A stretch of DNA of 64,000 nucleotides from Roseiarcus sp963709185 (GCA_963709185.1 CAVPVQ010000008.1:62001-126000); one strand, 5' to 3'; positions 17,275 through 26,569 are shown, numbered from the stretch's first letter. Translations and numbers: made by a program. The notes: generated by a model not told the origin, from the sequence alone.

Positions 17275-18888
17275 TCACTTCTTGTCGACGGCGCAAACGA
17301 AATTCGCGGCGGAGTTGGCGTCTCCGTCGCCCTTGTACCAGGCGCGTTGCGGAAACGGGCAGAGCGGCCGCTGCATCTCAATGCCCTTCGAGGCGTCGTC
17401 GCCGACGAATTTCGTCGCGACGACCTCAGCCGGCGCAACGCCGTCCTCAACCCAATGCGAGAGCGCGGTGAAAATATCGTGCTCGGGGTCCAGGGCCGAC
17501 GGCTGCATTCCGCCATAGGCGGAGGAATCGAAACGGTTCGGGCCCGCGCCAAAGCCGCAATGACCCATGCCAGGCGCCATGAACAGCCGGGCGAATTCCT
17601 GCGTTTTCTCTTCGCCGCCGAACCGGGTCTCGAGGCCCTTGTAGTAGTTGAGGGTCTGTCCGATCGGCACGATCGGGTCGGCCCAACCCTGGAAGAAGAT
17701 CAGTTTGCCGCCGCGATCGTGAAATTTCGCGACGTCGCCGGTCACGGCGCCATTGAGAACCGCGCCGAGCGTGGCGTCGACCTTCACCATGTCGCGTTCG
17801 ACGTCGAACGTGCGCCAATCCCATTTGGGGCCGAACGCCCACTTGAACAGGCCGTCAAAGGCGGGCTCGCCGGGAGCGTTGCCGGGGGCTTCGATGAAGC
17901 CCCAGTTGAAGAACCCCGCTTCGCTGCCGGGCAACTGGCCGTAGAATAGCGGCTTGCCGTTCTTGTCGACCGGGCCGAGATAGATCGCCTTTGCGGTTTC
18001 GACCTCCTCCGGGGTCAGGCAATTGTCGGACGCGGCGCCTTTGCAGGTTAGCGCGGCGGGGTCGAAATCGCACGACAGCGGGTCGGAGATGAAGGGATCG
18101 GACTTGAGGCCGTTGGCCTTCGCGCCGCAGGCGGCGACGGCCGATTTGGTGAGCAGAGAGAGGTTGGCGTCGGAGAGCTTGCGTCCGGGCTTGAGGTTCG
18201 CGGCCTGATAGTCGGTCACCGCGATCGCGTGCCCCCACGTCCTGTTGATGACAGGAGCGCCGGAGAGAATGCCGTCGAAATCCTCGGGGAAATATTCCGC
18301 TTCGATGATCCCCTGCTGACCGCCCGTCGAGCAGCCCGTGTAATAGGAACGCTTGGCGTCCGCGCCATAGAACGCCCTGGCGATCTGTTTGCCGGCGACC
18401 GCCGCTTCGTGGGTCCCGAGCATTCCCCAGTCTTTCCACCGATCGGGATGGCCGACGAGAGCGTCGCCGTCGAGAGGGGTCGCCGGCGCCGCGCCGAGGT
18501 CCGTCTCCGCCGAGACGTAGCCGCGCTTGATCGCGGCTTCCATCGCGCCATAGTTGTAGTCGAGGATGCCCGCGTAGCCGCCGTTGCCGTTGAGGTGAAA
18601 GACACCCTTCCACCCCTCGTTCGGCATCCATAGCTCGACGCGAACGTCCGAGTCGGGCGCGTCCTTCACCGAAGCGAGGACACGGCAGAACGCCGGCATG
18701 TTCTTGCGCGTCACCTTGTCGTCGGTCGTGAGGTCGCCGGCGGGAACCGCCTCCGTGCTGATGATCGTCGTGTCGGCGATTTTCGTGGATTTCAGCCCAT
18801 CGCAATCAACCGCGCGAGCAGGCGACAAATAGGACAAAGAGGTAAGCGTCGACAGCGCCAGGACCACCGCCATTTGTCTCGGCCGCAT
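17275..18888 (-). CDS. Tannase/feruloyl esterase family protein, exported
   Basis: This 537-residue protein has an N-terminal signal peptide (cleavage near SPARA, residue 26) and an alpha/beta-hydrolase fold of the tannase/feruloyl esterase family. The nucleophile motif is GCSTGGQQG. The family's paired cysteines are visible: one directly before the catalytic serine and one directly after the catalytic histidine (MGHCGFG near residue 448), fitting the CS-D-HC motif. It would hydrolyse plant phenolic esters in the periplasm or outside the cell. The gene sits between the intact permease gene and a permease remnant, with the same 19-base leader as the binding-protein gene, so it appears to have been inserted into the importer operon. 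Confidence 0.85.
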   Translation of the reverse strand: MRPRQMAVVLALSTLTSLSYLSPARAVDCDGLKSTKIADTTIISTEAVPAGDLTTDDKVTRKNMPAFCRVLASVKDAPDSDVRVELWMPNEGWKGVFHLNGNGGYAGILDYNYGAMEAAIKRGYVSAETDLGAAPATPLDGDALVGHPDRWKDWGMLGTHEAAVAGKQIARAFYGADAKRSYYTGCSTGGQQGIIEAEYFPEDFDGILSGAPVINRTWGHAIAVTDYQAANLKPGRKLSDANLSLLTKSAVAACGAKANGLKSDPFISDPLSCDFDPAALTCKGAASDNCLTPEEVETAKAIYLGPVDKNGKPLFYGQLPGSEAGFFNWGFIEAPGNAPGEPAFDGLFKWAFGPKWDWRTFDVERDMVKVDATLGAVLNGAVTGDVAKFHDRGGKLIFFQGWADPIVPIGQTLNYYKGLETRFGGEEKTQEFARLFMAPGMGHCGFGAGPNRFDSSAYGGMQPSALDPEHDIFTALSHWVEDGVAPAEVVATKFVGDDASKGIEMQRPLCPFPQRAWYKGDGDANSAANFVCAVDKK

Positions 18889-18904
18889 GTTTCATACTCC
18901 CTTT
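18886..18904 (-). repeat. 19-base leader repeat, copy 1 (tannase start)
   Basis: These 19 bases, including the ribosome-binding site and ATG of the tannase gene, are identical to 17,139-17,157 in front of the binding-protein gene. Similarity continues into the coding sequences: both have agacaaat at codons 4-6, and both are preceded by related permease 3' ends. The repeat marks the borders of the tannase insertion. Confidence 0.85.
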
Positions 18905-18911
18905 GGGCGTC

Positions 18912-19895
18912 CTAAATGTCGCCCTGTTGATCAGTCTGCTCGTCCCGAGGGTTGATCAGACTGTCGAGCACGATGGCTGCGAGAAGGATCACGCTTCGGA
19001 TCACATTCTGCAGCGTGTATTCGATGTTCATGATGGTCATGCCGTTCAGCAAAATGCCGATCAGCAGCGTTCCGACGAGCACGTTGCGGATGCCGCCGCG
19101 GCCGCCGGAAAGACCGATGCCGCCGAGCACCACCACGAGGATGACGTCATAGATCAGGGACGAGATCGAAATGGCGGTGTTCATACTGGAGACCGCCGTC
19201 GCCGTGATCATGCCGGCGACGAAAGCGATTGACGCGGAGAGCGCATATTGCAGGACGATGACCGGACGCACGGGCGCGCCTGAAATGCGCGCCGCCGAGA
19301 AATTGTCGCCGATCGCGTAGATGAACCGTCCCTGTTTGGTGAACCGCAGGAACAGGAAGCCGAGGAAGGCGATCAGCGCGAAAAACAGGATCGGAAGCGG
19401 CGCGCCCCAAACGAAACCGCTGCCGATCCAAGCAATGACATTGGCGCTCGGCGGCAGGTAGACGACATAGAGGGGGACCAAAGCCCAGCGAACGAAGCCA
19501 TAAACCACAGCAGCCATGCCGAGCGTGGCGAAGAGTGCGGGAATCTCGACGTAAGCGATCAAGACCCCGTTGATGACGCCGACGGTCAACGCCAGGAGAA
19601 ATCCGAGCAGCAGCGACGGCGCGATGGCGACGCCCAGGGACGCGAGGTGAAGGGTCCAGGCCGCAGACATCGCGTAGGTCGTTACGATCGTGAGATCGAC
19701 GCCGCGTCCGATCACAACGAGCGCCATCCCCACGCCCAGGATGCCCAGGATGGAAACCCCTCGCACCAACGTGACCAGATTGCCGGCGCTCAGAAAGCCG
19801 TTGAGAAAGAGGGAGAAGACGCAAAACAGAGCGACGGCGGTCAGGAGCACGATCTTCTCCTGGCTGACCACCGCGCTCTTCATCCATCCCGGCAT
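18912..19895 (-). CDS. Sugar-type ABC transporter permease (RbsC-like)
   Basis: This 327-residue protein has about eight to ten hydrophobic segments. The family motif is seen as VGMALVVIGRGVDLTIVTTYA near residue 60, and the later block LGGIGLSGGRGGIRNVLVGT is the RbsC cytoplasmic-loop signature. It is the first gene of the minus-strand importer operon, followed 23 bases later by the tannase gene. It would pair with the fused permease-propeller protein to form the channel. Its last 27 codons recur in diverged form at 17,161-17,274. Confidence 0.9.
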   Translation of the reverse strand: MPGWMKSAVVSQEKIVLLTAVALFCVFSLFLNGFLSAGNLVTLVRGVSILGILGVGMALVVIGRGVDLTIVTTYAMSAAWTLHLASLGVAIAPSLLLGFLLALTVGVINGVLIAYVEIPALFATLGMAAVVYGFVRWALVPLYVVYLPPSANVIAWIGSGFVWGAPLPILFFALIAFLGFLFLRFTKQGRFIYAIGDNFSAARISGAPVRPVIVLQYALSASIAFVAGMITATAVSSMNTAISISSLIYDVILVVVLGGIGLSGGRGGIRNVLVGTLLIGILLNGMTIMNIEYTLQNVIRSVILLAAIVLDSLINPRDEQTDQQGDI

Positions 19896-20248
19896 CGTTT
19901 GACCCGATCGTCGCCCCCGTCGTGGAGCGCGCTCGCGCGTCCTGCGCGAGTTTGTTGTTGTCGCCCCGACTATCTCAGGCTGCTTTCGCTTTCGCTTGCG
20001 TGGCAGCGCATGGTTTTTGCGTCCCAGCGCAAAACCGGCGCTGAAAAGGGCGATCGCCTTGTCCGCCCGCCCGGCGCATAGGGATAAGGGCGGTCTTGCT
20101 TTTCCGAGGCGCGGAAAGATACGCTTGGGCGAATTTGGTTCAAAAACCCTGGGCGCCGCCGACCTTCACCTTTCGCCCCGCCTGGCTGCCAGGCGACCGG
20201 CGATCGCCAATGGCTCAAGGCCGGGTCTGCGCGGTAGGGGAGGAACGC
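19896..20248. promoter_or_regulatory. Divergent control region between permease operon and AraC regulator
   Basis: This 353-base gap separates divergently transcribed genes and must hold both promoters. Visible structure: a perfect 7-bp stem with 5-base loop at 19,932-19,950 followed by tttgttgttg, and an inverted repeat at 20,012-20,021/20,028-20,036 with one bulged base, which could be an operator. An upstream in-frame extension of the araC frame starts at 20,096, but the ATG at 20,249 with GGGGAGG before it is preferred. No promoter consensus was clear enough to mark. Confidence 0.45.
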
Positions 20249-21220
20249 ATGGAGGTCATCTTCGACACCAGGACCGTGGCCGCCGGCAAACGCCGCCAGG
20301 CCTGGCGCGACGCCATCTGTGAAATCTATCTGCAGGTCGACTGCCGGACGGAATCGGAGGTCGAGTACGCCGGGCTCGTGCGAGAGGCTCGATTCGGCGG
20401 GGTGACCATCACGGACGCCGTCATTTCGCCCCAAACCATACGCCGGGGCGCCCAACACATCGGCCGCTTCGGAAAAGACTGTTATTACATAGGGATAGAG
20501 CACATTGGCGCGGTTGATATCCGCCAGGCGGGAACGTCATTCGTCCTGCGACCGGGAAGAGGGTCTCTATATTACGCCAACGAACCTTATGAGCTGCAGT
20601 GCAACGTCAGGTCGCGTCAATTCTGGATAGAGCTTCCGCGAGCAGCCTTTGACCGTCGATTCGACTCCGGGCGTCCGCCGATGCTCAAGAATTTCGACGT
20701 CACTCGCGGGCTTGGCCGCATCGCCGCCGAATTCTGCGGCACGCTGGCGACGGAGGGCTGCGGCCTTGATGAGACGTCGAAATCGAAGCTTGGCGAGCAG
20801 TTCATGGACCTCGTCGCCTTAGCCCTGAGTGCCGGACCTGATCGGCAATCGGCGGAGGAGCAAAGCGTCCAGCATGCACGCCTGCGCTCGGTCAAAGTCT
20901 ATATCGAGGCGAATCTCGAAGACCCCAATCTCTCGCTGACCACGATCGCGCGGGAGAACGGGGTTTCGCTGCGCTATCTCCACCATCTGTTCCGGCTCGT
21001 GGACATGTCGGCTTCGGAATGGTTGCGGCTCCGGCGATTGCAACGATGCCATGACCTGCTGACCTCGCCGCAGCACGCCCACCAATCGATTACGGAGATT
21101 GCCTATTCGATGGGATTCAGCAGTTCATCCCATTTCAGCAATCTCTTTCGTGCTCATTTCAATATGCGCCCTTCGGATGTAAGAAGCGCGCCCGCCGCGG
21201 CGATAGCATCGTCGAGTTGA
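20249..21220 (+). CDS. AraC family transcriptional regulator
   Basis: This 323-residue protein has an N-terminal ligand/dimerisation half of the AraC_binding_2 type (about residues 20-190) and a C-terminal double helix-turn-helix DNA-binding domain (about 215-315). The first helix-turn-helix lies in SLTTIARENGVSLRYLHHLFR and the second in SITEIAYSMGFSSSSHFSNLFR. The ATG at 20,249 is chosen because GGGGAGGA stands 5 bases upstream; an earlier in-frame start would add 51 low-complexity residues. It is divergent from the importer/tannase operon and is its likely activator. Confidence 0.88.
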   Translation: MEVIFDTRTVAAGKRRQAWRDAICEIYLQVDCRTESEVEYAGLVREARFGGVTITDAVISPQTIRRGAQHIGRFGKDCYYIGIEHIGAVDIRQAGTSFVLRPGRGSLYYANEPYELQCNVRSRQFWIELPRAAFDRRFDSGRPPMLKNFDVTRGLGRIAAEFCGTLATEGCGLDETSKSKLGEQFMDLVALALSAGPDRQSAEEQSVQHARLRSVKVYIEANLEDPNLSLTTIARENGVSLRYLHHLFRLVDMSASEWLRLRRLQRCHDLLTSPQHAHQSITEIAYSMGFSSSSHFSNLFRAHFNMRPSDVRSAPAAAIASSS

Positions 21221-21312
21221 CGAACGGAAACCTGGAGAAGCGCGGCGTCGTGGACAACTGCAACACACGCGCCTGATGCGCCACGGCTAAGCTGTGGTCG
21301 CGATGCGGCCTC

Positions 21313-22401
21313 TGGAGCGTCCTGCTCTTGGACCGACTCGAAGGGCGGTCCCAGAATCGGGGGAATTTCGATTCGCCTTGCTGGCTGGGCGGAGGTCAGC
21401 AGGCATGGCGAAACCCTATTCCCAGGATTTGCATGATCGGGTTCTGGATGCGGTCGACAAGGAAGGCATGAGCCGGCGATCGGCGGCGGAGCGGTTCGGG
21501 ATTGGCGAGTCTTCGGCGACCCGTCGGATTCGACGGCTCATGGACGCTGGATCGCGGCTGCCGGTGGGCGCGGGGGGCCATCGAGCTTCCAGGCTTGCGC
21601 CGCACCGGGCGTTCATTGAGGCGGCTCTGGCGGCGCAACCCGACCTGACCCAGCAGGCGCTGTGCGACCGTCTGTTCGCCGAGCGCGGGGTGAAGGCGGA
21701 CGCATCGATGATGAGTTCGCTTCCTTCGACGCGAAGGGATCACGTTTAAAAGAAGACCTTGGTCGCGCGCGAGCAAGCCCGCCCGGATGTCGCGCGCCAC
21801 CGCGAGCGATGACGCGAATATCAAGGGCTGATCAATCCTGCCCGGCTCGTCTTCATCGACGAGACCTGGACCAAGACCAACATGACGCGCCTGTACGGCT
21901 GGGCGAAGCGGGGCAAGCGTCTCATCGACAAGACGACGCCTGACGGCCATTGCCGGACGAACGCTTCGCGTTCGCCTTGAGAAAACCACGACCTTCGTCG
22001 CGGCGCCGAGAAACGAGCGCGTCGAGGCGCCCTGCCTGTTCGACGGTCCGATCAATGGCGAACGCTTCCGAGCCTATGTCGAGCAAGAACTCGTCCCCAT
22101 GCTCAAGGCCGACGACGTCGTCGTTCTCGACAATCTCGGACCTCATAAATCAAAGGCGGTCCGCGGCGCCTTGCGCGCGGTCGGCGCGCGCCTCGTCTTC
22201 CTTCCAAAATACTCGCCCGACCTCAATCCGATCGAGCAGGTCTTCGCCAAGCTCGAGGGCGAATCGCGAAAAGCCAAGCCGCGAACGATCGACGCGATCT
22301 GCGACGCCATCCGTCAAACCCTGACCCGCTTGACTCCCAACGAATGCCCAAACTACCTCCAAAACGCAGGATACGCGCCAAGCCAAATGCAGCACGCTCC
22401 A
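21313..22401 (+). mobile_element. Decayed IS630-family insertion sequence (boundaries tentative)
   Basis: The element is recognised from its transposase remains. A 19-base sequence at 21,313-21,331 matches the reverse complement of 22,383-22,401 at 16 of 19 positions and could be the terminal inverted repeats, giving a 1,089-base element. However, the TA target duplication expected for IS630 elements is not seen directly outside these ends, so the borders are uncertain. Confidence 0.5.
21405..22380 (+). pseudogene. IS630-family transposase, broken by frameshifts and a stop
   Basis: The remains of a transposase of about 320 residues can be followed through three frames. The N-terminal helix-turn-helix part starts at ATG 21,405 (SQDLHDRVLDAVDKEGMSRR). 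The middle, with the first catalytic Asp (VFIDETWTKTNMTRLYGW), is read after indels near 21,727 and 21,751. The C-terminal part carries the second Asp (VVLDNLGPHKSK) and the Glu (DLNPIEQVFAKL). A TGG codon has become TGA near 21,808, and the stretch around 21,956-22,010 is rearranged. The catalytic DDE residues remain but no full-length protein can be made. The natural end is near NAGYA at about 22,375. Confidence 0.88.
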
Positions 22402-22757
22402 AGCGAAGAAACGGCTCGATCCCGGCGGCTTCACCGCGTCCTCCAATTTCACCGCGTGCGTCGCGCAGAGGGCGCCCTGTCCCGGTAAGACGGCCATCCC
22501 TGTCGATCGACGACGGAATGCCTCCTCTCGGCTTCGAACCATCCGAACAAAAGATTGACCAACCACCGATTTGCGGCAATTCTATCTCGGCGGGGGCGGC
22601 GGGAGTGCCGCGAGAACGAGGCGCGGGCGTTCCATTTTATCCTCGCAACCCATTGGAATCGCTCGATCTCGTACCGTAAAACGTCGAGAATTCGCGAAAA
22701 ATACGGGCCGGAATTCCAGATTTCCCGGAAAAAATTCCGGAACTGCGGCGGACGCCG
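22402..22757. other. Gene-free stretch between the IS remnant and the export gene
   Basis: No protein-like frame is visible here. The stretch 22,675-22,740 is unusually A/T-rich for this window and holds the inverted repeat listed separately. The rest is ordinary sequence in which I see nothing. Confidence 0.5.
22697..22740 (-). terminator. Possible terminator of the export-lipoprotein gene
   Basis: On the minus strand, 18 bases after the stop of the export gene, ccggaatt at 22,733-22,740 pairs perfectly with 22,708-22,715 across a 17-base loop that contains a run of T's, and the stem is followed by a further short T-rich run (tattttt). The long loop makes it a weak candidate. Confidence 0.35.
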
Positions 22758-23957
22758 TCACTTGGCGACGGTCGCGATGCTCGCCGCCGAACCGGCCGGC
22801 GCCAGCACCGTCGTCGAGAATATCTGCAGCACCTTTTCGACCTCGACCAGCGGCGCGTTGGAGACATAGACGAGATCGCGGTTGGCCATGCGGAAACGCT
22901 GCGCGTAGAACAGGCTGCCGGAGTCCCGCATGTTGAGGTGGTAGACGATCGGCGTCAGGCGGCCGGGATTGACCAGCGCGGGATCGGCCCCCAGCGCGCG
23001 CGCGACGTCCGCCGGCTCGTAGCGGAACACGAAGACCCCCTGGGGGTCGGCGCGCGAGTCGAGCAGCCCGCCGGCCTTGCCAAGCGCCTCGGCGAGGCTG
23101 ACGCCTTCGGCGTTGAACGGGATTTCCTGGTCGATCCCGGTGGCGCCGATCGCGATGAAGGTCTGCGGGTCCTGGATCAGCGCGACGACGTCGTCGGGGC
23201 GCATGTAGATGTCCTCGCGCGGATCGGTGATCACCCGGGTCAGAGCGACGCGCACGCTCACCCTGCCGCGCGACAGCTGGACATAGGTTTCGTTGACCGG
23301 CGCCTTGACGCCGCCGGCCGCCGCGATGACGTCGAGCAGCCGGTCGCCCTTGACCGACAGCGGCACGCGCGCGCCCTGCGCGACCTCGCCGGTGACGGTG
23401 ACGCTGTTGCTGACCGAATGGCTGACGTTGATCAGCACTTGCGGCTGGATCGCCTTGCCCTGCAGCGCCTTTTCGACGATCGCCTGGACCGCCTGGGTGG
23501 TCAGGCCGATCACCCGGACGCGGCCGGCGAACGGAATGGTGATCGCGCCGTCGCGCCCGACCACCTGGTCGGGAATGGTCGCGCTGTTCGAGCCCGTGGT
23601 GAACTTGTCGCTGACCAGCGGCGCGGAAAACAGCCCGCCGGCGCTCGCCTCCCAGATCGTCGCGGTGATGGTGTCGCCGACGCCGATGCGCGGCTCGACC
23701 GACAGGCGATGGTCGCCAAAATGCGCGGCGAAGCTGTCGTTGGAGCGGTTGCGCAGCGTCTCGACAACGGCGGCGTTGACATCGATCACCGCATAGCGCG
23801 GCGCGGTCGCGGTAGACGCCTGCGAGACGACATCGCCGGCGCTCGGCCCAACGGTGGGCGCCGAGGAGCACCCGCCCAGCGCCAGCAAGACCAGAAGGGG
23901 CGCCAGCGCCCGCGGCTTGAATCGCACCCTGTTCGCCACCAACGAGCGCCCCGCCAA
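22758..23957 (-). CDS. Polysaccharide export lipoprotein (Wza-like, Poly_export/SLBB)
   Basis: This protein of about 390-399 residues is an outer-membrane polysaccharide export protein. The lipobox LALGGCSS follows a hydrophobic signal, giving a lipidated N-terminus. Then comes the polysaccharide export domain (GVGDTITATIWEAS, then DGAITIPFAGRVRVIGLT) and two SLBB-type repeats (SVTVTGEVAQGARVPL; IGATGIDQEIPFNAEGVSLAEAL). It would form the outer-membrane exit channel for an exopolysaccharide. The outermost start is a TTG at 23,957; GTG codons at 23,939 and 23,927 are also possible, and 23,927 gives the most normal signal peptide. It is divergent from a glycosyltransferase gene. Confidence 0.88.
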   Translation of the reverse strand: MAGRSLVANRVRFKPRALAPLLVLLALGGCSSAPTVGPSAGDVVSQASTATAPRYAVIDVNAAVVETLRNRSNDSFAAHFGDHRLSVEPRIGVGDTITATIWEASAGGLFSAPLVSDKFTTGSNSATIPDQVVGRDGAITIPFAGRVRVIGLTTQAVQAIVEKALQGKAIQPQVLINVSHSVSNSVTVTGEVAQGARVPLSVKGDRLLDVIAAAGGVKAPVNETYVQLSRGRVSVRVALTRVITDPREDIYMRPDDVVALIQDPQTFIAIGATGIDQEIPFNAEGVSLAEALGKAGGLLDSRADPQGVFVFRYEPADVARALGADPALVNPGRLTPIVYHLNMRDSGSLFYAQRFRMANRDLVYVSNAPLVEVEKVLQIFSTTVLAPAGSAASIATVAK

Positions 23958-24088
23958 CCGACCGTTTGCTTAGCACGGCCCGCAGCATAAGGCCATTGCG
24001 TTGACGCCCCGACCGCGCCGCGCAAACGGCGATGCGCCGCGCGCCGGCCTCGTATAGGCTCGCCGCGCCCCGTCACGAAAGCTCCGGC

Positions 24089-25381
24089 ATGGCCGTCCCC
24101 GTCGCCTATGACATCAGCCGCCTCACCACGCGCGTGCTGAAGCGGACGCCGAACGGCATCGACCGCATCGAGTTCGCCTTCGCCCGCCATTTTCTCGAGG
24201 CGGCGCGGCATCAGCCGATGGGCGTCATGATGACGCTGCTTGGGCCGCGCATTCACGAGGCGGCGAGCGCGCGCGCCGTCCTCGACCGGCTTTCGGCGCA
24301 TTGGGGCGAAGACGACGATCCCGAACGCGATGAAAGCTACCGCCGGATCGTCGCGGCGATCGTCGCGGCGGCGGCCCCGCGCGACGCCGCGGCGCGACAT
24401 GTCGCGCGCGGACGCGGCGGGCGCGCGGCGGGCGTTGCGGGCTGGCTCGCCCGCTACGGATTTCCGGCCGGCCGCTCCCCCGTCCGCGCCGTGCCGAAGG
24501 GCGCCCGCTATCTCAACGTCGGCCAGTTTCCCCTGTGGGAGCCGCGCTACTTCGGCTGGCTGAAGGCGCGCCCGGACGTGCGGGCGGCGTTCTTCATCCA
24601 CGACCTGCTGCCGATCGAGGCGCCCGAATATTTTCCGCGCGGCGAGCGCGAGCGCCATCTCGCCCGCATGACCACCCTCGCGGCGTTCGGCTCCGGCGCG
24701 ATCGTCGCCACAAGCGTCGTCGAAGCGGCGCTGCGCCGGCGCCTCGCCGCGCTCGGGCGCTCCGACATGCCGATCCTGGTCGCGCCCATGCCGGTCGCCG
24801 CGGTCTTTTCGCGCCGGCGCCCGGCGGATCGCGAACTCGCCGGCCAGCGCTACTTCGTCGCCTGCGGCACGATCGAACCGCGCAAGAACCACCTGCTGCT
24901 GCTGAACGTCTGGCGCGAACTGGTGCGGCGCGACGGCGCGGCGGCCCCCAAGCTGCTGCTGGTCGGCGAGCGCGGCTGGGAGAACGAGAACGTCGTCGAT
25001 CTGCTCGAACGCTGCCGCGGGATCGCCGACCACGTGATCGAGGTCTCCGGCCTGTCGACGCCGGGCCTGAACGCGCTGCTGCAAGGCGCCCACGCATTGC
25101 TGGCGCCCTCGTTCGCCGAAGGATGCGGGCTGCCGGTGGTCGAGGCGCTCGCCGCCGGCGCGCCGGTGATCGCCTCGGACATTCCAAGCTTTCGGGAGAT
25201 CGGCGGCGACCGTCTGGTCGCGCTGAGCCCGATCGACGGCGAACAATGGCTGGAGACGATCCGCCGCTTCGCAGCTTCGCCGCGGCCCGCACGCCCGGCG
25301 CCGGCGGGGACGGAAGGCTCGCCGAACGCGCCCTGGGACGGCTATTTCGCCGAGATCGAGGGCTTTCTCGAGAGCCTGTGA
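24089..25381 (+). CDS. Glycosyltransferase family 1 protein (GT4 type)
   Basis: This 430-residue protein has a GT-B fold. The N-terminal half starts with PVAYDISRLTTRVLKRTPNGIDRIE, typical of proteins acting on exopolysaccharide repeats. The C-terminal half holds the nucleotide-sugar site: ACGTIEPRKNHLLLL, then APSFAEGCGLPVVEALAAGAP with the EGCGLP variant of the E-x7-E motif. The ATG at 24,089 is preferred because the conserved sequence begins right after it; an ATG at 24,032 would add 19 residues. It is divergent from the Wza-like gene, so a joint role in exopolysaccharide assembly is likely. Sugar specificity is unknown. Confidence 0.85.
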   Translation: MAVPVAYDISRLTTRVLKRTPNGIDRIEFAFARHFLEAARHQPMGVMMTLLGPRIHEAASARAVLDRLSAHWGEDDDPERDESYRRIVAAIVAAAAPRDAAARHVARGRGGRAAGVAGWLARYGFPAGRSPVRAVPKGARYLNVGQFPLWEPRYFGWLKARPDVRAAFFIHDLLPIEAPEYFPRGERERHLARMTTLAAFGSGAIVATSVVEAALRRRLAALGRSDMPILVAPMPVAAVFSRRRPADRELAGQRYFVACGTIEPRKNHLLLLNVWRELVRRDGAAAPKLLLVGERGWENENVVDLLERCRGIADHVIEVSGLSTPGLNALLQGAHALLAPSFAEGCGLPVVEALAAGAPVIASDIPSFREIGGDRLVALSPIDGEQWLETIRRFAASPRPARPAPAGTEGSPNAPWDGYFAEIEGFLESL

Positions 25382-25424
25382 GATCGCCGCCCGCGCGGCG
25401 CCGGACTGTCGCCGATCGTAAAGG

Positions 25425-26327
25425 CTACGGGTACAAAGCGACGCACGTGTCCACCTGCCCGCTCTTCAGTCCGGCGGTCAGCCACTGCTGGCGCAGCGCC
25501 GAGGTGCCGTGGGTGAAGCTGTCGGGCACCGCGAAGCCGCGCGCCGCCGTCTGCAAGCGGTCGTCGCCGATCGCCTGGGCGGTCGCCAGCGCCTTTTCGA
25601 CATCTCCGGGCTGAAGGATATGCCATTTCTGATCCGCGTTGGCCGCCCACACGCCGGCCAGGCAATCGGCCATCAGTTCGATGCGCACCGATATCGCATT
25701 GGCCTTTGTGCGGGTGGCGTTCTCTTTGTCTTCATCAGCCCTGCCGAGAATGCCGAGCAGGTTCTGCACGTGATGGCCGACCTCATGGGCGATCACATAG
25801 GCGTAGGCGAAATCGCCGCCGCCGCCGTATTTGCTCCTCATGTCGTTGAAGAACGACATGTCGAGATAGACCTTTTGGTCCTTGGGGCAATAGAACGGCC
25901 CCATCGCGGAGCGGGCCTCGCCGCAACCGGGAGACAGCGTCGAGCCGCTGTAGAGCACCAGCTTCGGCGGGACGTAGGCGACGTTCTTTTGCGCCGGCAG
26001 CACCACCGACCAGACGTCCTCGGTCTCGCCGAGAATCGCGCCGACGAAACGGCGCATCGGGTCGTTCTGCGCGACCGGCCGCGACGCCGCGGCCGGCGAG
26101 GGAGCGGGCGTCGAATAGGTCGCGCCGCCGCCATTGCCGACCAGGATCTGCGCCCCGCCGATCAGCACCCGCGGATCGATGCCGGTGAAATAGCCGATCA
26201 GCGCGAGGACGAGGATCGCGCCGATTCCAAGGCCGCCGCCGCCGACCTGAAAGCCGCCGCCGCCATCGCCGCCATCGCCGCGCCGGTCCTCGATATTGGT
26301 CGATTCCCGGGAATTCTCCCACTCCAT
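25425..26327 (-). CDS. Neutral zinc metallopeptidase (YpfJ family)
   Basis: This 300-residue protein matches the putative neutral zinc metallopeptidase family. It has a charged, glycine-rich N-terminus (residues 1-32), one membrane segment (about 33-48, IGAILVLALIGYF), and an extracytoplasmic domain with the zinc-binding motif HEVGH at 181-185. CGEARSAMGPFYCP and ADCLAGVWA are further family blocks. It is probably anchored in the inner membrane facing the periplasm. Natural substrates of the family are not established. It converges on the glycosyltransferase gene, and its start is 243 bases from the divergent apt gene. Confidence 0.88.
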   Translation of the reverse strand: MEWENSRESTNIEDRRGDGGDGGGGFQVGGGGLGIGAILVLALIGYFTGIDPRVLIGGAQILVGNGGGATYSTPAPSPAAASRPVAQNDPMRRFVGAILGETEDVWSVVLPAQKNVAYVPPKLVLYSGSTLSPGCGEARSAMGPFYCPKDQKVYLDMSFFNDMRSKYGGGGDFAYAYVIAHEVGHHVQNLLGILGRADEDKENATRTKANAISVRIELMADCLAGVWAANADQKWHILQPGDVEKALATAQAIGDDRLQTAARGFAVPDSFTHGTSALRQQWLTAGLKSGQVDTCVALYP

Positions 26328-26399
26328 CGCCGCCCCCGAGGCGCCCTCGCCCGAGGTTTGCTGTAGAGTGTTTTCCGCCTCGCTTCAATCGCGCCGGCG

Positions 26400-26429
26400 G
26401 CGCCGAATGGGACGACGCCGATTCGGCGC
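26400..26429. repeat. Perfect inverted repeat between the metallopeptidase and apt genes
   Basis: Nine bases at 26,400-26,408 pair exactly with 26,421-26,429 around a 12-base spacer. It lies in the 242-base gap between divergent genes, so it may be an operator or a leader hairpin of either. No T-run follows, so a terminator is unlikely. Confidence 0.4.
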
Positions 26430-26569
26430 GTCGTTGACATCCGCGCGAGGGTGAAAGACGCTCCCGCCATGCAAATCTTCGAACCCCGCCTGCTCGTTTG
26501 GATCCCGCGCCGTCGTGCTCGACAGGCGGCGGGAGGCCGGCCAGTCCATTCCCGCGTCGGACATCGTTC

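Noticed and set aside
21283..21299. Near-palindrome after the AraC gene
   Set aside because: It has three mismatches and no T-run; neither a convincing terminator nor a clear end of the IS element.
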